Assembly (NCBI GenBank): GCA_034509495.1 | Contig: CM067507.1 | Coordinates: forward strand, 30,873,892-30,937,891 | Direction of reading: 5' to 3' | DNA from: Acestrorhynchus altus | Lineage: Eukaryota > Chordata > Actinopteri > Characiformes > Acestrorhynchidae | Length of the DNA: 64,000 nucleotides | Shown here: positions 1 through 12,065 of the stretch, piece after piece | Position numbering within the stretch: the stretch's first letter is position 1 | Layout of the letters: every line of letters starts with the position of its first letter | Notes under the pieces: model-generated | What the model saw: only the letters and a program-made list of their open reading frames with translations | Told to the model about the DNA's origin: nothing | Databases searched by the model: none | Translations under genes and position numbers: made by a program

Positions 1-229
1 CACACTTATGGTTTCCATTTTGTTGTCCTTTATGTTACATTAGTATGTTAGAATCACTCATAACTTAATCATAATTTAAGAATGGCTTTTCATGTTAACA
101 TTTTGATGGTTAGCTCTGACAGCAACAATGCAGCAATCATTTCATACTTTTTTTTGTTTCCGCAAAGCTAAACTGATCTTATATTACTCAGTTACTGGAT
201 CTAATCTCTTGGAACTGACAAGTACTTAC
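1..229 (-). other. pard3: pard3 intron (start of the intron after the PDZ2-start exon)
   Basis: The donor gtaagt sits at 229-224. The remaining AT-rich sequence holds nothing recognisable; the next exon (rest of PDZ2) is outside the window. Confidence 0.85.
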
Positions 230-744
230 CTTTCCTCAGCTGGACGTCAAACTTGCGGCCAATCTTTTTGGAGAAACCACTAGAATTGGTGGGTGTGGTG
301 CTCTTGGGTGGTTGCCCTGTCCCTGGTGGGGTTTTGGCTGGTGAGGTGATGGCAGCTGCTGGTAAGGTGGGATGAGTCTTGTTCTGCTCTGGGTGTACAG
401 AAAGTGTCTGGTGATTAATGGTAGGGTGTGGTCCAGTCTTGGACATTCTTTGAGGGCTGTAGTCAATGTTTCCCATCACCAAACTCCCCCTTTCTCCAGA
501 TTTGGGGTCTGGTGTATTTCGGTTGGATGTGGGGCCAGGTTTGGAGAGTGTGAGGTGACTTGGCCCAGTCCCAGGCCCAGGGCCTGGCCCAGCACCAGGT
601 CCAGGACTAGGACTAGGACTAGTACCAGGTTCCGGACCAAATTCACTCTGAGAGAGCTGGTCATACTGGGCTTTCTTCACTGCTGGAACCACATGAAACA
701 GAATCAGCGGGGTACGCATGGCTTGACGGAACAGGTTCTGTGCT
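230..744 (-). CDS. pard3: pard3 exon: end of PDZ1, Pro/Gly linker, start of PDZ2
   Basis: This 515-bp exon has an acceptor ending ctatttgtcag and donor gtaagt at 229, phase 2-1. It begins AQNLFRQAMRTPLILFHVVP (last helix and strand of PDZ1), continues KKAQYDQLSQSEF as in mammals, then diverges. About 130 residues of low-complexity linker follow, rich in Pro, Gly, Ser and Thr, including a Pro-Gly/Pro-Ser tract encoded at 558-640. It ends NSSGFSKKIGRKFDVQLRKG, the first strand of PDZ2. The linker is tens of residues longer than I recall for mammals. A (TG)n tract lies directly upstream of the acceptor. Confidence 0.95.
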
Positions 745-753
745 CTGACAAAT

Positions 754-758
<5 letters not shown>

Positions 759-804
<46 letters not shown>
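759..804. repeat. (AC)n microsatellite, (GT)n on the pard3 sense strand
   Basis: About 23 units. On the transcribed sense it is a TG tract ending 14 nt before the exon's AG acceptor dinucleotide. Confidence 0.95.
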
Positions 805-807
<3 letters not shown>

Positions 808-1799
808 TTAATCAAAGGTATCCAGAGGGCTTAATTCTAATATCCTTTCTCAATGAAGTGCTATTGATTTATTAGTAGGGGATGGTAATCAGGGCAATAT
901 GATGAGCATTCAGACCACATAAGTAAATATTAGCTCCAAACTCCAGTAGAATTTGAAGGGGGAGGAAACACAGGCAGGATTTCACAAATGTACCAAAGTT
1001 TAAAGTTAGTTGACCCCCAGCAACAAGACCTGTGCTGTGTTGTTTGGGATACATCCTCATAGTGTAGCTTGGGTCCACAAGTCCATTTAAACACATCAGT
1101 GCCCAATGTTTCTTTTGAGACAATTTTCAGCGGATGCTGCTCACGTTGCTTGGTGAAAATTTGAAGCTCTTCGTGAACTTCATGTACCCCCACAATAATG
1201 GGATCTACCAGCAATGTAATGCACCATGCCATCAGGCTAAAATAGTTCAGAATTGGTCCTAAGATGTGACACTGTGGATGCAGGAAATAAAATTCCAGCA
1301 AAATGTCAGCTTCTTCCACGCGGCACCCTCTATCATGCCTCGTTAGCCAGTAGCAATGCTCCAAAATCTATTTTTATTATTATTTTTTTGTCACAGTAAC
1401 AATATAATACTATTATAACTATTCCAAATATATTTGCATCACTAAAAGTTGATGAAGCGAAATGTAATTCAGTGGCCTCTTGTTTTTAGTAGCAATAATT
1501 TAGTTGTCCTCTGTATAGAAACATCTTCAACAAGGTTGTCAACTGTTTAGTCCTTGCCATTACAAACACTTGCAGGACACAGAGCATACAGTTCTACAGC
1601 ACAGCTATAGTGAACAGATAACACTCGTGTGAATAGTGGCAGGCAGAAACATCCCTGTGTGCAGAAACACATGCACCCAGAAGCAGACAGAAAAAAAAAG
1701 GCTAATCCAATTAGTTGACAGACATTTATGACATGCTATATTCCTCTTGTAGTAGAGACATTTGTCCTCGGTAGAAAGACAGTTAAGAGGCGGGCACAC

Positions 1800-2060
1800 A
1801 TAAAGGTCAGAAGATCAGCATGGCTAATCGCTGGCTAATTGCACTACTGCAGCTGGAATCGGGGCTAATTCACAGATTACATTATCTATGATTAACATAA
1901 TCGCAAAGCCTTTGGGAGGAAGCAGGGATATGCATTAGAGCCCAGGACCAGGATGTGTGTCCACACAAGGTACGGTCACGCTCTTCAGCAACCTGCCACT
2001 GGGGCCAACAGAGCTAATCGCCTCTAAGGCTACTGAACAAGAGAATGCCACCAATGGGAA
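1800..2060. other. candidate conserved noncoding sequence
   Basis: Non-repetitive sequence with repeated ggctaat/gctaattgc and gattaacataatcgc motifs (TAAT-core, homeodomain-like). It is in an intron and has no open frame of note. The call rests on texture only; conservation cannot be judged from one sequence. Confidence 0.25.
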
Positions 2061-2319
2061 GGTTTGAAACAGGGAAATATATGAAGAACTGCATTTCAGA
2101 TGGAGTGTGGCCTGTTGGGTAATTCAGATGGCATTAAGGAGCAAGCAATTACAAAAGTATAGTGTCACTGTTTCCAACCTGCCCCTGAAAACACTGCCTT
2201 CCTTCAAAAAACGAAGTGAGAGTCGATATTTTATATGATCTAGAACATCTGCATTGTGGACATGCATGTAACCTGTGTGTATGCATGCATCCATACATAC
2301 ATTCATACACACAGAAGCA

Positions 2320-2750
2320 CACAGCTTCTGTCCACTCACTGTCCACTCTTTTAGACACTCCTCTAGTTGCCCCACCTTGTCGATCTAAAGTTAGAGACAG
2401 AAGCTCATCTGTTTCACAGTGTTGTTGTTGTGTTGGTCATCCTGTAGCCCTTCATCAATGCTCACAGGACACAGCTGGCTGGATGTCGTAGGTTGGTGGA
2501 CCATCCTCAGCCCAGCTTTGAATCAGAGGGGTCTAAACACACCAGCAGCACTGCTGTATCTAATCCACCCATACCAGCACAAAACACACTAACACACCAC
2601 CATCACGCCAGTGTCACCCCAGTGCTGATACCTGCTCTGTGGTGGTCCTGTGGGGTCCTGAACACTGAAGATCGGGGTGAAAGGAGGCTAACAAACAGAT
2701 GGACTACAAACTGTAATTTTATAAGGATCATAATGTTATGGCTGATTGTA
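2320..2750 (+). repeat. dispersed repeat (family G)
   Basis: It contains tccactcactgtccactctt, caccagcagcactgctgtat, caaaacacactaacacacca, ctgctctgtggtggtcctgt, gaaaggaggctaacaaac and cataatgttatggctgatt. This string of landmarks belongs to a repeat I recognise from many teleosts. It is probably a non-autonomous DNA element; class uncertain. A 145-codon open frame at 2493-2930 overlaps it and is not a gene. Confidence 0.7.
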
Positions 2751-5187
2751 AATAAACGTTTAGAGAATGACGGTAATAATGTTACATTTCTAAAGTTGAT
2801 TACAAACAGGTCTGTGTGTTTGCATTCAGAAGCTGACGACCTACAGCACACACCTTCGCCACACAAACAGCGGCACAGTGGCTTGTGGCAGGTGATCAGC
2901 AGCTTCTGCTGTAATAAACTCTTCATTTAGATCACTCTCAGCATCTAGAGAGTCAGCCAGCTTATTGAGGGACCCCTCTTCATTCTTATGCTAATGTACC
3001 CCTCCAAAATCAAGTAAACAGCAGTGTGTGTGTGTGTGTGCGTGTGTCTGTCTGTCTGTTTCTTAACGAGCAGAGCAGTGGCACGCAGCTAATCACGCAG
3101 CTCCCCGCCTCTGATTGAATAATAAACGACTCCATCAATGCATCATTACATTGAGTTAGATTAAGCAGCGCTAAATATTTATCCATGCAAAACAATCCAA
3201 TAAGATTAGAATATCTCTTTGAATTATAGCTCCACATGCTACCCAGTCAGGAGGAGAGACAGAAAGAGAAGTTGGGGGGAGGCTGGGGAAGAGAAAGAGG
3301 CCGAGAGATAAAGCAAAGAGAGACAGAATTAGATTATTTTTTATCATCTGGTGTATATCAGCATCACTCGTTCTGTGTGATGTGGGCTGCTTTGAGTCTG
3401 CTGTGAGGAGAATGAAAGGTAAGCTGAGGCAAACAATCTAGCTGCTGTGTGGAACAGGGTCTGTAACTATTACATGACAAAGAGAATTAGCAGTGGATGA
3501 CAGTGACCATGGACAACCCTATTTAAAAGAACACTGCAGTATTTCTTTTTCATTCTAATGAACACACACTGATCATGCTTCAGTACCTGCTGGCTTCAAT
3601 CAAAAATGTGAAAGAGAATAAAATTGTGCAGATATTCGGGTCCTCCTCTGCCTTCAAATGTAGCATTGTATGCAGTCACAAAGCCTTGATATCCACAACT
3701 GAAACATGGCAACACATTATCGTCAAGCAAAAACTTCAGATCTCAATTTCTGTCATTGTCCACTTTTAGGCATTGTTTGAATCTGGCAGTTCTGTATATT
3801 GTATCAAAACATATATATTTGGAAGAGTATCTGCTGTTGAACAAAATAACCCACATAATGTCACATTACTCCTTACAGACACCATAAAATGGCTCTGACA
3901 ACCAATTACTAAACTACTGATCACCATGTCTATTACGAGTGTATAGTATGCTCGTTCTTATACAGTACGATTGAAAGGTTTGGGGACACCTACACCCTTC
4001 CACATTTACAGGACATCACACAATAATGAGTCTGTCCAGTTCTATATAAACCAAATTGAAGTGTTTTGTGTGATTAAGAACACATGACCAAAAAATAAAG
4101 CATTTTGCTTTAAAGAGTATGTGTAAAGTAAACACACTATACTAAGGTTTCCAAACCTCCGGGCCTGTATGCAGCCCAACACTTCATTTCAGACGTTCTC
4201 CAGAATGTAGCAGAAAGCCCTCCCTGGACAGTAAAGACAGGTTCCCCAACAAAAACTCTTTTATAGCCTTGCAGGCAATAATGAAAACTAATGCTCGCAC
4301 TACTGTACTCTATTACTGTATTTTCTAATCGGAACACCAGCATATCTGTACATAAACATACTGGATATTGTAGAATAACGAGCCATACATGTGCACCCAT
4401 TTCCCGTTCTTGCTCACCTCCTCCTCCTGCTGTAAGGACAAGATGTTAGGCTACTTTACATTCCATCAGTGTCTCGTTTAATTTAGGGAATGGACAGAAA
4501 AAAGATGAACAAGATGAAAGTTCAAGAGAGATCACAGTAAGATTATCCTTCAACAGTTTTTCCCCCTTTTTTATCGCCCCAAAGACTGAAAATGCAATAT
4601 TGCCAACATTAAACTGAGAGTTCTTGAGTAGATCATCAGCGGGGGGAAAACATGACCTGTTTAAAAATACAATCAACTCTTCAGACACAGATAAAATGAG
4701 TTACGCAGAACATCTAGCACTTTAAGCCCTATTTGGACAGGATTAGTTTTACACATGGGGATGGAGGGTAATGCAATTTTACCACAGGACGTCCGTAATG
4801 GTAATAATCGATCTGCATGGGATAAGAACAAGCACATGCATTTGAGTGTCATCGTACTTGAGAAAACCTGGGAAAAATTGTTTTGTGCAGGATGTGATTA
4901 CATATTGACAAAAAACAGCTTTTTTAAAGTATGTTCACATCCTCTACAAAGAGCAGAATATGTTATTTTTGGTCCAATATAAATGAATTTACTTATCCCC
5001 AACTCAGCAAAGCATGTAACTAAACATCCCTGAGACTCATAGCAGGATTGGCCCTGAAAAGAAGAGCAGAGGGGGTTAAGGAGAGGAGTAAGAGAGGTTG
5101 GAAGACGACAGCAGGAGGGATAAAAGGGAAAAGCTGTAAAAGAGGAGGTGGAAATTTGCCCCAGATCCCTCTGGCCTGAAGGCTTAC

Positions 5188-5313
5188 TGTTCGAATCGGA
5201 TGTTGCGCAGGTCGTTGTTATTAATGCGGATGATGCAGTCGTTCTCCTGGAAGAGCGCTTCCCGCTCCGCCTTTCCACCCTTCTCCAGCCGCTTCACCAG
5301 CAGACCCAGTGTC
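5188..5313 (-). CDS. pard3: pard3 exon, core of PDZ1
   Basis: This 126-bp exon has an acceptor ending cttttgcag and donor gtaagc at 5187, phase 2-2. It opens by completing an Arg codon (AG|G) and encodes TLGLLVKRLEKGGKAE, then REALFQENDCIIRINNNDLR and NIRFE. This is the middle of PDZ1, including the KGGKA turn and the D-C-I-I-R-I-N strand, nearly colinear with mammalian PARD3. It ends in a split Gln codon (CA|A) completed by the next exon. Confidence 0.95.
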
Positions 5314-5717
5314 CTGCAAAAGTTACAGCACATGAAAAAGTGAGGGGGGTGCCCCAGTCTAATCTGTATCAAAGCCCAGTCAGGCAGCTTTAAATGGATC
5401 TTCATGAACCCCAATTCTACACCTTGGATTACTTCATTTGGCGCTTTATACACAGTACTGTCGTAGAGGACAACTACAGCAGTGTGGCACATTCTCAATG
5501 TCTGAAGCAGGAAGTGCAAACGGCACCATTTTGACTGCAGCTAAACAATTGCCCTCTATCAAAAAAAAGTTAATGAGTCTACAGTGGCAGAAACAGTGCA
5601 CTCAGTGCTGAGAATTCAGCCTTTTTACCCGTGTTAAAGTAGCTACACCCGGGGTACAAACTTCTACATTATATACATAATTATGTGCCATCATCCATGT
5701 AAGTAAATAAATGACCA

Positions 5718-5718
5718 A

Positions 5719-5777
<59 letters not shown>
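5718..5777. repeat. (AAT)n microsatellite
   Basis: About 19 uninterrupted trinucleotide units. Confidence 0.95.
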
Positions 5778-5779
<2 letters not shown>

Positions 5780-5964
5780 TAAACAGTCCAAGACATTTTA
5801 AAGTACACTTGTAACAGTATTTTCTACAAAAACAAACTTTGCATCAGACTCTACATCAGCACATACTGAACAATAAATGACTCAAATATGGCACAAATAT
5901 ATTTGATCTGGAACCCCCTTCTAACTATGGGAGAATAAAAACCAACACAACACAGTACAGCCCA

Positions 5965-6492
5965 GAGATGTGAGGGAGATTACAGCAGTCAGGGTCGAGG
6001 GAAAGATGACTGTGGCAATGTACAGAGACCTGCTTGATCATAACCTGCTCCAGAGCACTCTGGACCTCAGACTCAGACAACGGTTTATCTTCCAACAGGA
6101 CAACGAGCCTAAAAACACAGCCAAGATAACAGTGGAGGGGCTTCAGGACAATGCTGTGAATTTCTGTCTTTGAGAGCCCAGACTGACCCGATTGAACATC
6201 TCTAGAGATACTTAAAAATGGCTTTGCACTGACACTCCCCATCCGATTTGATGGACCTTGAGAGGTTCTGCAAAGAAGAATGGAAGAAGCTTCCCCAAAA
6301 CAGGTTCCAAGCTTGTAGCATCAAACTCTAAAAGACTTGGGGCTGTAATTTCTGCCAAAGGGGCTTCAACCCAAGTATTGAGCAAATGCTATGAATACTT
6401 ATGTACATGTTATACTGTATATTTGTCATTATATGTTTATTTTTTTTTAATACATTTGCACAGATTTCAAACAAACTTCTGACTTCAAGTGA
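5965..6492 (+). pseudogene. decayed Tc1/mariner transposase, C-terminal part
   Basis: The plus-strand translation contains FIFQQDNEPKNTAK, the Tc1 signature around the second catalytic Asp. Downstream, in another frame, DPIEHL carries the expected Glu of the DD34E triad, and further on there is a K-E-E-W-K-K-L segment. The frame shifts near 6165-6185 and a TAG stop replaces the usual Trp after PIEHL (about 6202). The DNA-binding N-terminus and 5' terminal repeat are absent. The 3' end near 6480, acttctgacttcaa, resembles Tc1-like inverted-repeat ends of fish. It cannot encode a working transposase. Confidence 0.88.
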
Positions 6493-7059
6493 AGCGCTAT
6501 GAATAGTTTCTGGATGAACTGCATGTTGAAAGAGTTTTGAGGGACAGCATAGTTTAGAGTGAATACGGCCAAAAAGGCAGCTATCACTGAGCTACTGCCT
6601 TGAGCACCGCACATCAAAAATGACTTTGGAAAGTTGAACTGAGGTTTGACATATAGAATATTTTCGCTGCTCTCAGAAGTGCTGTGGTGTCAGATTGGTG
6701 GCTGTGTGCTGTGTGTTGTAAAGGGCACTGGCAGGCGTAATCCACAAACCCTGAGATGCGATCATCTCCAGCAGCTGAATTGTACCGTCGCATCTGACAG
6801 GCTTAAAGAGTGAGTGAATAGAGCTGGTGGAATAAGAAAATGATGGAGGGAAAGTCTCTGCCACATCAGCATTCCCTCGCCAAACTCAACCTTTCCTTTA
6901 AACATTGAAAAAAAATATAAATCGGAAGCTCTTTGGATGTGCTGTGTATAGGTATGTGTGTCGGCGTGTGTCACCATGCAAGGACGGGAGAAAGACCTGA
7001 TGATTTACAGAGGATCAAAGCCAGTGCGGACAAAGGAAGATAAAGAAATTGAGCTTTTA

Positions 7060-7570
7060 ACACATGTCCGAATGTTTGAGGACACCTTTCTAATGAATGC
7101 ATTCAGCTACTTTGAGTTGTACCCTCTGCTGACACAGATGTGCAAACACACACACAGATAGCTTGTCTAGTCTCAGTACAGAAGTACTGCCAAAAGAAAA
7201 TGTGAAACATGAGTCTATTGATACCTTAATACGTAAAGTGCCCCTGCATTACAAAAGTTTCGAACAATATAAGATCTAAGATAAGATTATTCTCATCTGA
7301 TAAATTAAAGGTCAAACGGTGTGCAGCAAAATGGAGAATTCTAAAAGCACTGGAAAGCTGCAATTAGCTTACAGCAATGAGCTGTGAAGAAGTGGAACTA
7401 TGCTACCTGGAATGATGATGCTCCATTCTATTTTTATTTATTTTTTGGATGAGTTGGGGAGTTTAGGATGAGGTGGGATAATGATCATTCAACATCTTGT
7501 TCATATTAACACTGAATGCAAATGCATCCTTACGGCAATGCTCCACAATACACAAACAAACTAAAATGGC
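7060..7570 (-). repeat. MITE-like family F copy
   Basis: Reverse-complemented, it carries ggcagtacttctgtactgag, tagacaagct, tgaatgcattcattag and ggtgtcct, and at the other end the ggcattgctg/gatgttgaatgatc landmarks. About 200 bp between the two parts is unrelated or diverged. Confidence 0.6.
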
Positions 7571-7590
7571 TTAAATAGGGCTAAGATAAT

Positions 7591-7712
7591 GCAGGGCTGC
7601 CCACTGCTCTGGGCACGTGTGCTCACTGCTTCCTAGTGTGTGAATTCACTAGTGTGCAAACACGGTTTCACTGCGTGGATGGGTTTAATACAGTGGGTCT
7701 TTGTTACATTTT
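7591..7712 (+). repeat. SINE family A, 3' fragment
   Basis: It shares the gggctgcccactgctctggg landmark, the cactagtgtg segment and the gatgggtttaatacag 3' part with the longer copy at 54846. The tRNA-like head is missing. Confidence 0.75.
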
Positions 7713-8367
7713 TTAAATGTCATGATGAATCACCCAATAGAAATGCTCCAAAATGACTTGTAGTAAAGCAAGTCACATTAACACTGTATTCAGCAAGGAG
7801 CTCAGTGCAGCTCTCTATAGACCTGGAGGTTAGTGCTTTGGTACACTCACCATTCACAATGAAACTGGAAATGCCAACTGTTTTTTTCTGGATTTGGGGA
7901 GTCAAACTCATTGAATAGGGTATTTGCAGGGCTTGGAAATGGAGGGAGCATGTTCTGTCTCTTCATACGGTGCACATAATGTGAACAGCTGCATGAGCCA
8001 TACACTCAAAAGGCTGATGATGTAGTGCACTGTTCAGTCCCTTATGGACAGACCATGACTGAAAACTGAGAACAAGTCTGATGTGTTACTCCCGACGACT
8101 CTGTCCTTGCCTTCAGTCTCGTTTGGAATAATTTATTTTAGCGCTGACAATTAAAGGGTCCCGTGTCCTACATTTTCCCCCCTGAGGTGCACTTATAAAG
8201 TTTGAGAAGCTAAATGCACCAAAAACAATTCATTATTCATTCTTACATGACAATTTTTCAACGTCTCCCTATATCCCTCCTCTCATATCCTCTATAGGTT
8301 CTCTTACTGTGTATTTATAACTTTGGTACTGCGCTATAATCAACCTGTTCTTAAAACTGTGACCAGG

Positions 8368-8424
8368 AAAATAAATAAATAAATAAACAAACAAACTAAG
8401 AAACAAACAAACAAACAAACAAAC
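8368..8424. repeat. (AAAT)n/(AAAC)n microsatellite
   Basis: Tetranucleotide aaat units followed by aaac units, slightly interrupted. Confidence 0.9.
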
Positions 8425-8639
8425 CTTCTAAATGGTCACATAACCAGATATTTGAAGACACTGCACATTACAGATCTTCTCAAGTTAGTAAAGATAATTA
8501 GTAAGGGTCAAATACTGATGTAGTTATCAACCACAAATGCCACTCCAATCCATCCAAAAGGTCTAGGACTTAAAACTAGATGTTTGAATATTGCAGTGAG
8601 GATGGAACTGCATTCAGCCAAAATAAAAATGTGTATCAA

Positions 8640-8945
8640 TATTGGATGATGACTTCAGGTTCACCAATGCCACTCCAATACTGAACACTGCTGTGAGGAC
8701 TTCATTGCATTCAGCCCAAGGAATGAACACTAATCAGGTTAGACAGTGATGTTGAATGAGTAGGTCTGGGTGCTACTGGAAGAACTTCTACCACATCAAA
8801 TAACATCATTCTACAACTCCGCAGTCCAATGCTGGAAGGTGGGTTATATTCATGAAGCATAGGTTAGGCTCTCTCCGGGGTTGAGTGGCCGTTAAAGCAT
8901 CTCAAGTCACTTATTAGAAGGGGTGACTGGATACTTTTGGATCTG
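8640..8945 (+). repeat. MITE-like family F copy
   Basis: It has acactgctgtgaggacttca, caatgctggaaggtgggtta and cttattagaaggggtgactg followed by gatacttttggat, matching the family's two ends with a diverged centre. Confidence 0.55.
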
Positions 8946-10037
8946 TTCACAAATGTATGGAAAAGAGTGAGCGGCACATTTTTAAGCTTTAACAACATAA
9001 TTTGTTACATTTCTTATTGCAAAAAGCAAGAAAAAGTTTTCCATGAACTGATCCCTGCAAGTGTAGGAGAGCTGCATTGGAGGGACTTCAAAATCACGTC
9101 TCAATCTGAAGTCATCCCAGCTGCGGGCCGGTGCTGCAGTCATTACGAGAGATTCAGGCGTGACTGGTTGGAACTGCAGCTACTTCATCATTATCTGAGT
9201 GGTGGCAGAGCCGCCCGTCGCTTGAGTGATGGCCCAGAATGCTTAGCAAGAAGGAGACCACCTGTTCTCCTCCACTGCTTTTAATTGAATAATAATGCAA
9301 TCAGGATCCATTTATGCGCTGCAATTACACCGCCGGCTTGTTTACAGTTCACACTGGTCACGGGATGAGATCTCATTATTGGACTAATGTATCCACAGCT
9401 CTGAGAGTTGCAAGAGTTCGTGTCTCTGTCTCAAATGCAGATGTTTGATTCCAGTTGTGACGCAAAGAAAGACAGCAGTTGTTTGAGGAGCTCTCCCTTT
9501 CGTGCTCTTTCTCTCTCCGCCCTTGGGCTGACCCCACTGCCCTCTATCAGAATGCTAATGAGAGACCGCCCTCTGCAGCCAATGCCAATCAGCCTGACAC
9601 AGCCACTGATGAAGCTATTAGGAGCATGATGCAGAGAGAGTGTGTTGACTGTGCTGGTCGAGGATAATTATTGGTTTTTGACGGTCATTATACAGAATCT
9701 CAGGAGCTGGAGAAGCATCTGGAGAGGTATCTAGAGCACTCCAGCGAGGACAAACCATTTCTGTCTTTAAAGTACAGGACTAAAGAAAGGTCTGAATGTT
9801 TAAGACCTTGACTCACATGGAATTGATCCAATTAAAACATTTAAACACGCAGCTGATATCATGAAGATAATCATGATATTCATGATATTCAATTTTCTGA
9901 TTCAAACTTGCTATGTTGGATAAGCATCTGAAGCAGCATCTAGAGGAGTTCAGCTTAAGGGTCAGTGCTGTGCTATCCATTATTTTGTTCATGTCCCTGC
10001 TCATGTGCCAATGCAAATATTAGGAAAAAATAAATAA

Positions 10038-10091
10038 ATAATAACACTACTACTACTACTACTACTACAAAAATAAATAAACAAATAAACA

Positions 10092-10150
<59 letters not shown>
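10038..10150. repeat. (ACT)n then (AAT)n microsatellite
   Basis: About eight act units, an AAAT/AAAC spacer, then about 19 aat units. Confidence 0.95.
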
Positions 10151-10152
<2 letters not shown>

Positions 10153-11981
10153 CAGACAATAAAAGTTTATAAATGTATGTACTTGTTTTAATTTAATTGC
10201 ATGGTACTGATATGTGATACTACAGTTGGTATCAAATCAGACATTGTGCAAAACAATCAAATTTCCCCCTCATAAAAGACATCCAGTTTCTGAAGGACAG
10301 TGACCACTAGTTCATTGTTTTAAAAGTTGACCACATTGAAAAAGAAAGTTACATTAAAGACCACAAACAAGTGTCTAATACTATATTACAAGTTTGAACT
10401 TTACATTTGCAATGCACTGCGGACTGCATGGCGGAATTCACATGGTCTTAAATTAAAACTGAATCAAAATATGACTCAGGAGATATATCCAGTCTTTTAA
10501 CCTGTATTTTTGGCTGTCAGCATAAGTCTTTGTTAGAAAAGGTCAACACACATTTATAGCTCCTGAACACTCTGGGAAAATCCTTTTATGACCCTTATCC
10601 ACTACATCTGATGATGATTTTGGCTTGTTCATTAGTGAATTTCCTGCGTTCGCCCGACCTTGGGGAAGGAGCCACTGTCAGTGTTTGAGATGAGCTTTTA
10701 TCCTGATTGGGTGCAATGCTTTAGCTGGATTGGCTTGGCTAGTTTGAGGCCCCCAATGACCATAAAGTCCTGTCTTCTTCAGTTTCAATGTCCCATGTGT
10801 CCTCCTGCCACTGCCCTGCCCTGTGTTCACTCTCCCAAGACCAGAGCTATTGAAGCCACAGTTTATTATTCAGCCAGAGATCTGCAAAGAAGCCACAGAA
10901 TATGCCACACACAGTCAAGGAGAAATCGCCCGCATTTCAGTGGCATTTTGCTGAGGAGTCCTTGAGGAGGAGGGAAAATATGCCTCGCTTTGTGGAAGCA
11001 AACCAGACGTGTGATAAGATGTGCTATGAAGACAGGCAGAGGGAGCGCAGGACAAAGTCAATCATGGTCAAAACCTTGAGAGAGGATCTGTGAGAAAGAG
11101 AAAGTGAGGGAGCGTAGGAGGGATGAGGACAGCACATAGCAGGGAGGGTAACAAGCCAGGTCTGCTAACACACCATCAAAACAGCATCAAGAAGCTCAGG
11201 AAAGGAGAGCGAAAATGAGAGACAGGTACAAGAGACCCCAGTGTGAAATTTGGCACTAATGGAGTAAACATACTAGAACAAAGGTGATGAAAGGGGCTGT
11301 TTGCAGCGATCCCAGAGAAGAACCATCTGAAGAACCTTTAACTTTTTGAACTCTAAACCAGATTTGTGAGATGTTTTCCAAGTTTGACATACTTTTATTT
11401 GCCAGAAAGTTAGAAAAGTATTTATAAGCAAAAGTCACATGACAGATATTGTAATTTTCAGATCATAGGATACTCAATTACAAAAAAAAAGAGGAAACAG
11501 TGCTTCCCTTCTCATTTTCCCCTATATCCCAATATCTAGGTCAGTGAAATCATTAGCCACACCCTCTCTTGTTGATCAGTCAGAGTCTGCATGCAGGTCC
11601 AGAGTGGACACGTGGACAGAGCAGCAAACATACACTGGAAGCTCCTTTGTTTGGTATATAATTGAGTTGGATGTGAGTGAGTCTGAGCTGGATTACTCAC
11701 TGATAATTCGTCACACAATCACACGATCACAATGGATAGTGCGAGTCTTGTTATTTCTTATATGTGTATCATGTCCACAGTTTAATCAGATCCTGAGAAA
11801 TGAAACCTAGAAATCATCACACAACGTCTCGGGTTCTAAGAGTTAAACGGACGGTTCTCTAAAAAGGCATTTAACCAGGTTGGTTAATAAGCTTTTATTT
11901 CACTGAAAAATGTGTCTTAGAACCATGCATTACTTAAAAACTTCACTTTAAAAAGATCAGCATCTAATGCAAACACATTAC

Positions 11982-12065
11982 CTTCTGTCTCTGGAACTGA
12001 ACGGCACCACGTGAATTCCCAGAGGTCCACCGCCGTTTGACACCTCCACTGGCTTAAGCATGTTG
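11982..12065 (-). CDS. pard3: pard3 exon, start of PDZ1
   Basis: This 84-bp exon has acceptor ccacaaccag and donor gtaatg at 11981, phase 2-2. It encodes NMLKPVEVSNGGGPLGIHVV and then PFSSRDR. PLGIHVV is the PDZ1 carboxylate-binding loop and first strand (G-L-G-F-type loop, here PLGI) and matches the mammalian residues closely. Par-3 PDZ1 binds ligands such as Par-6 and junctional adhesion molecules. The flanking introns are 0.7 kb and 6.7 kb, so this exon and the preceding one form a close pair. Confidence 0.94.

Larger units (their letters stand above)
745..5187 (-). other. pard3: pard3 intron within PDZ1
   Basis: A 4.4-kb intron. It holds a (TG)n tract at the acceptor side, a dispersed repeat at 2320-2750, a small GT microsatellite near 3023-3060 and GA-rich sequence at 3250-3320. 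The stretches 805-1800, 2760-3000 and 3330-5100 contain no feature I recognise. 1800-2060 is listed separately as possible conserved noncoding sequence. Confidence 0.85.
5314..11981 (-). other. pard3: pard3 intron within PDZ1
   Basis: A 6.7-kb intron. Repeats within it: AAT microsatellites at 5718-5777 and 10092-10150, a decayed Tc1/mariner copy at 5965-6492, MITE-like copies at 7060-7570 and 8640-8945, a SINE tail at 7591-7712 and AAAT/AAAC repeats at 8368-8424. 9050-9680 and 10570-11100 are non-repetitive and richer in GC. 11285-11345 and 11840-11900 contain AAGAACC-type motifs seen in small fish DNA transposons; I cannot define their ends. Confidence 0.85.

Noticed and set aside
201..229. 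extension of the last pard3 exon past 230 to an in-frame stop
   Set aside because: A consensus gtaagt donor lies at 229-224, and the read-through peptide departs from PDZ2 exactly there.
930..1364. 144-codon minus-strand open frame downstream of the PDZ1-core exon
   Set aside because: It lies in the intron between two well-defined pard3 exons. No homology was recognised and none of its sequence is needed for the frame.
2493..2930. 145-codon open frame on the plus strand
   Set aside because: Its first half lies in a dispersed repeat (2320-2750), and its composition is not protein-like.
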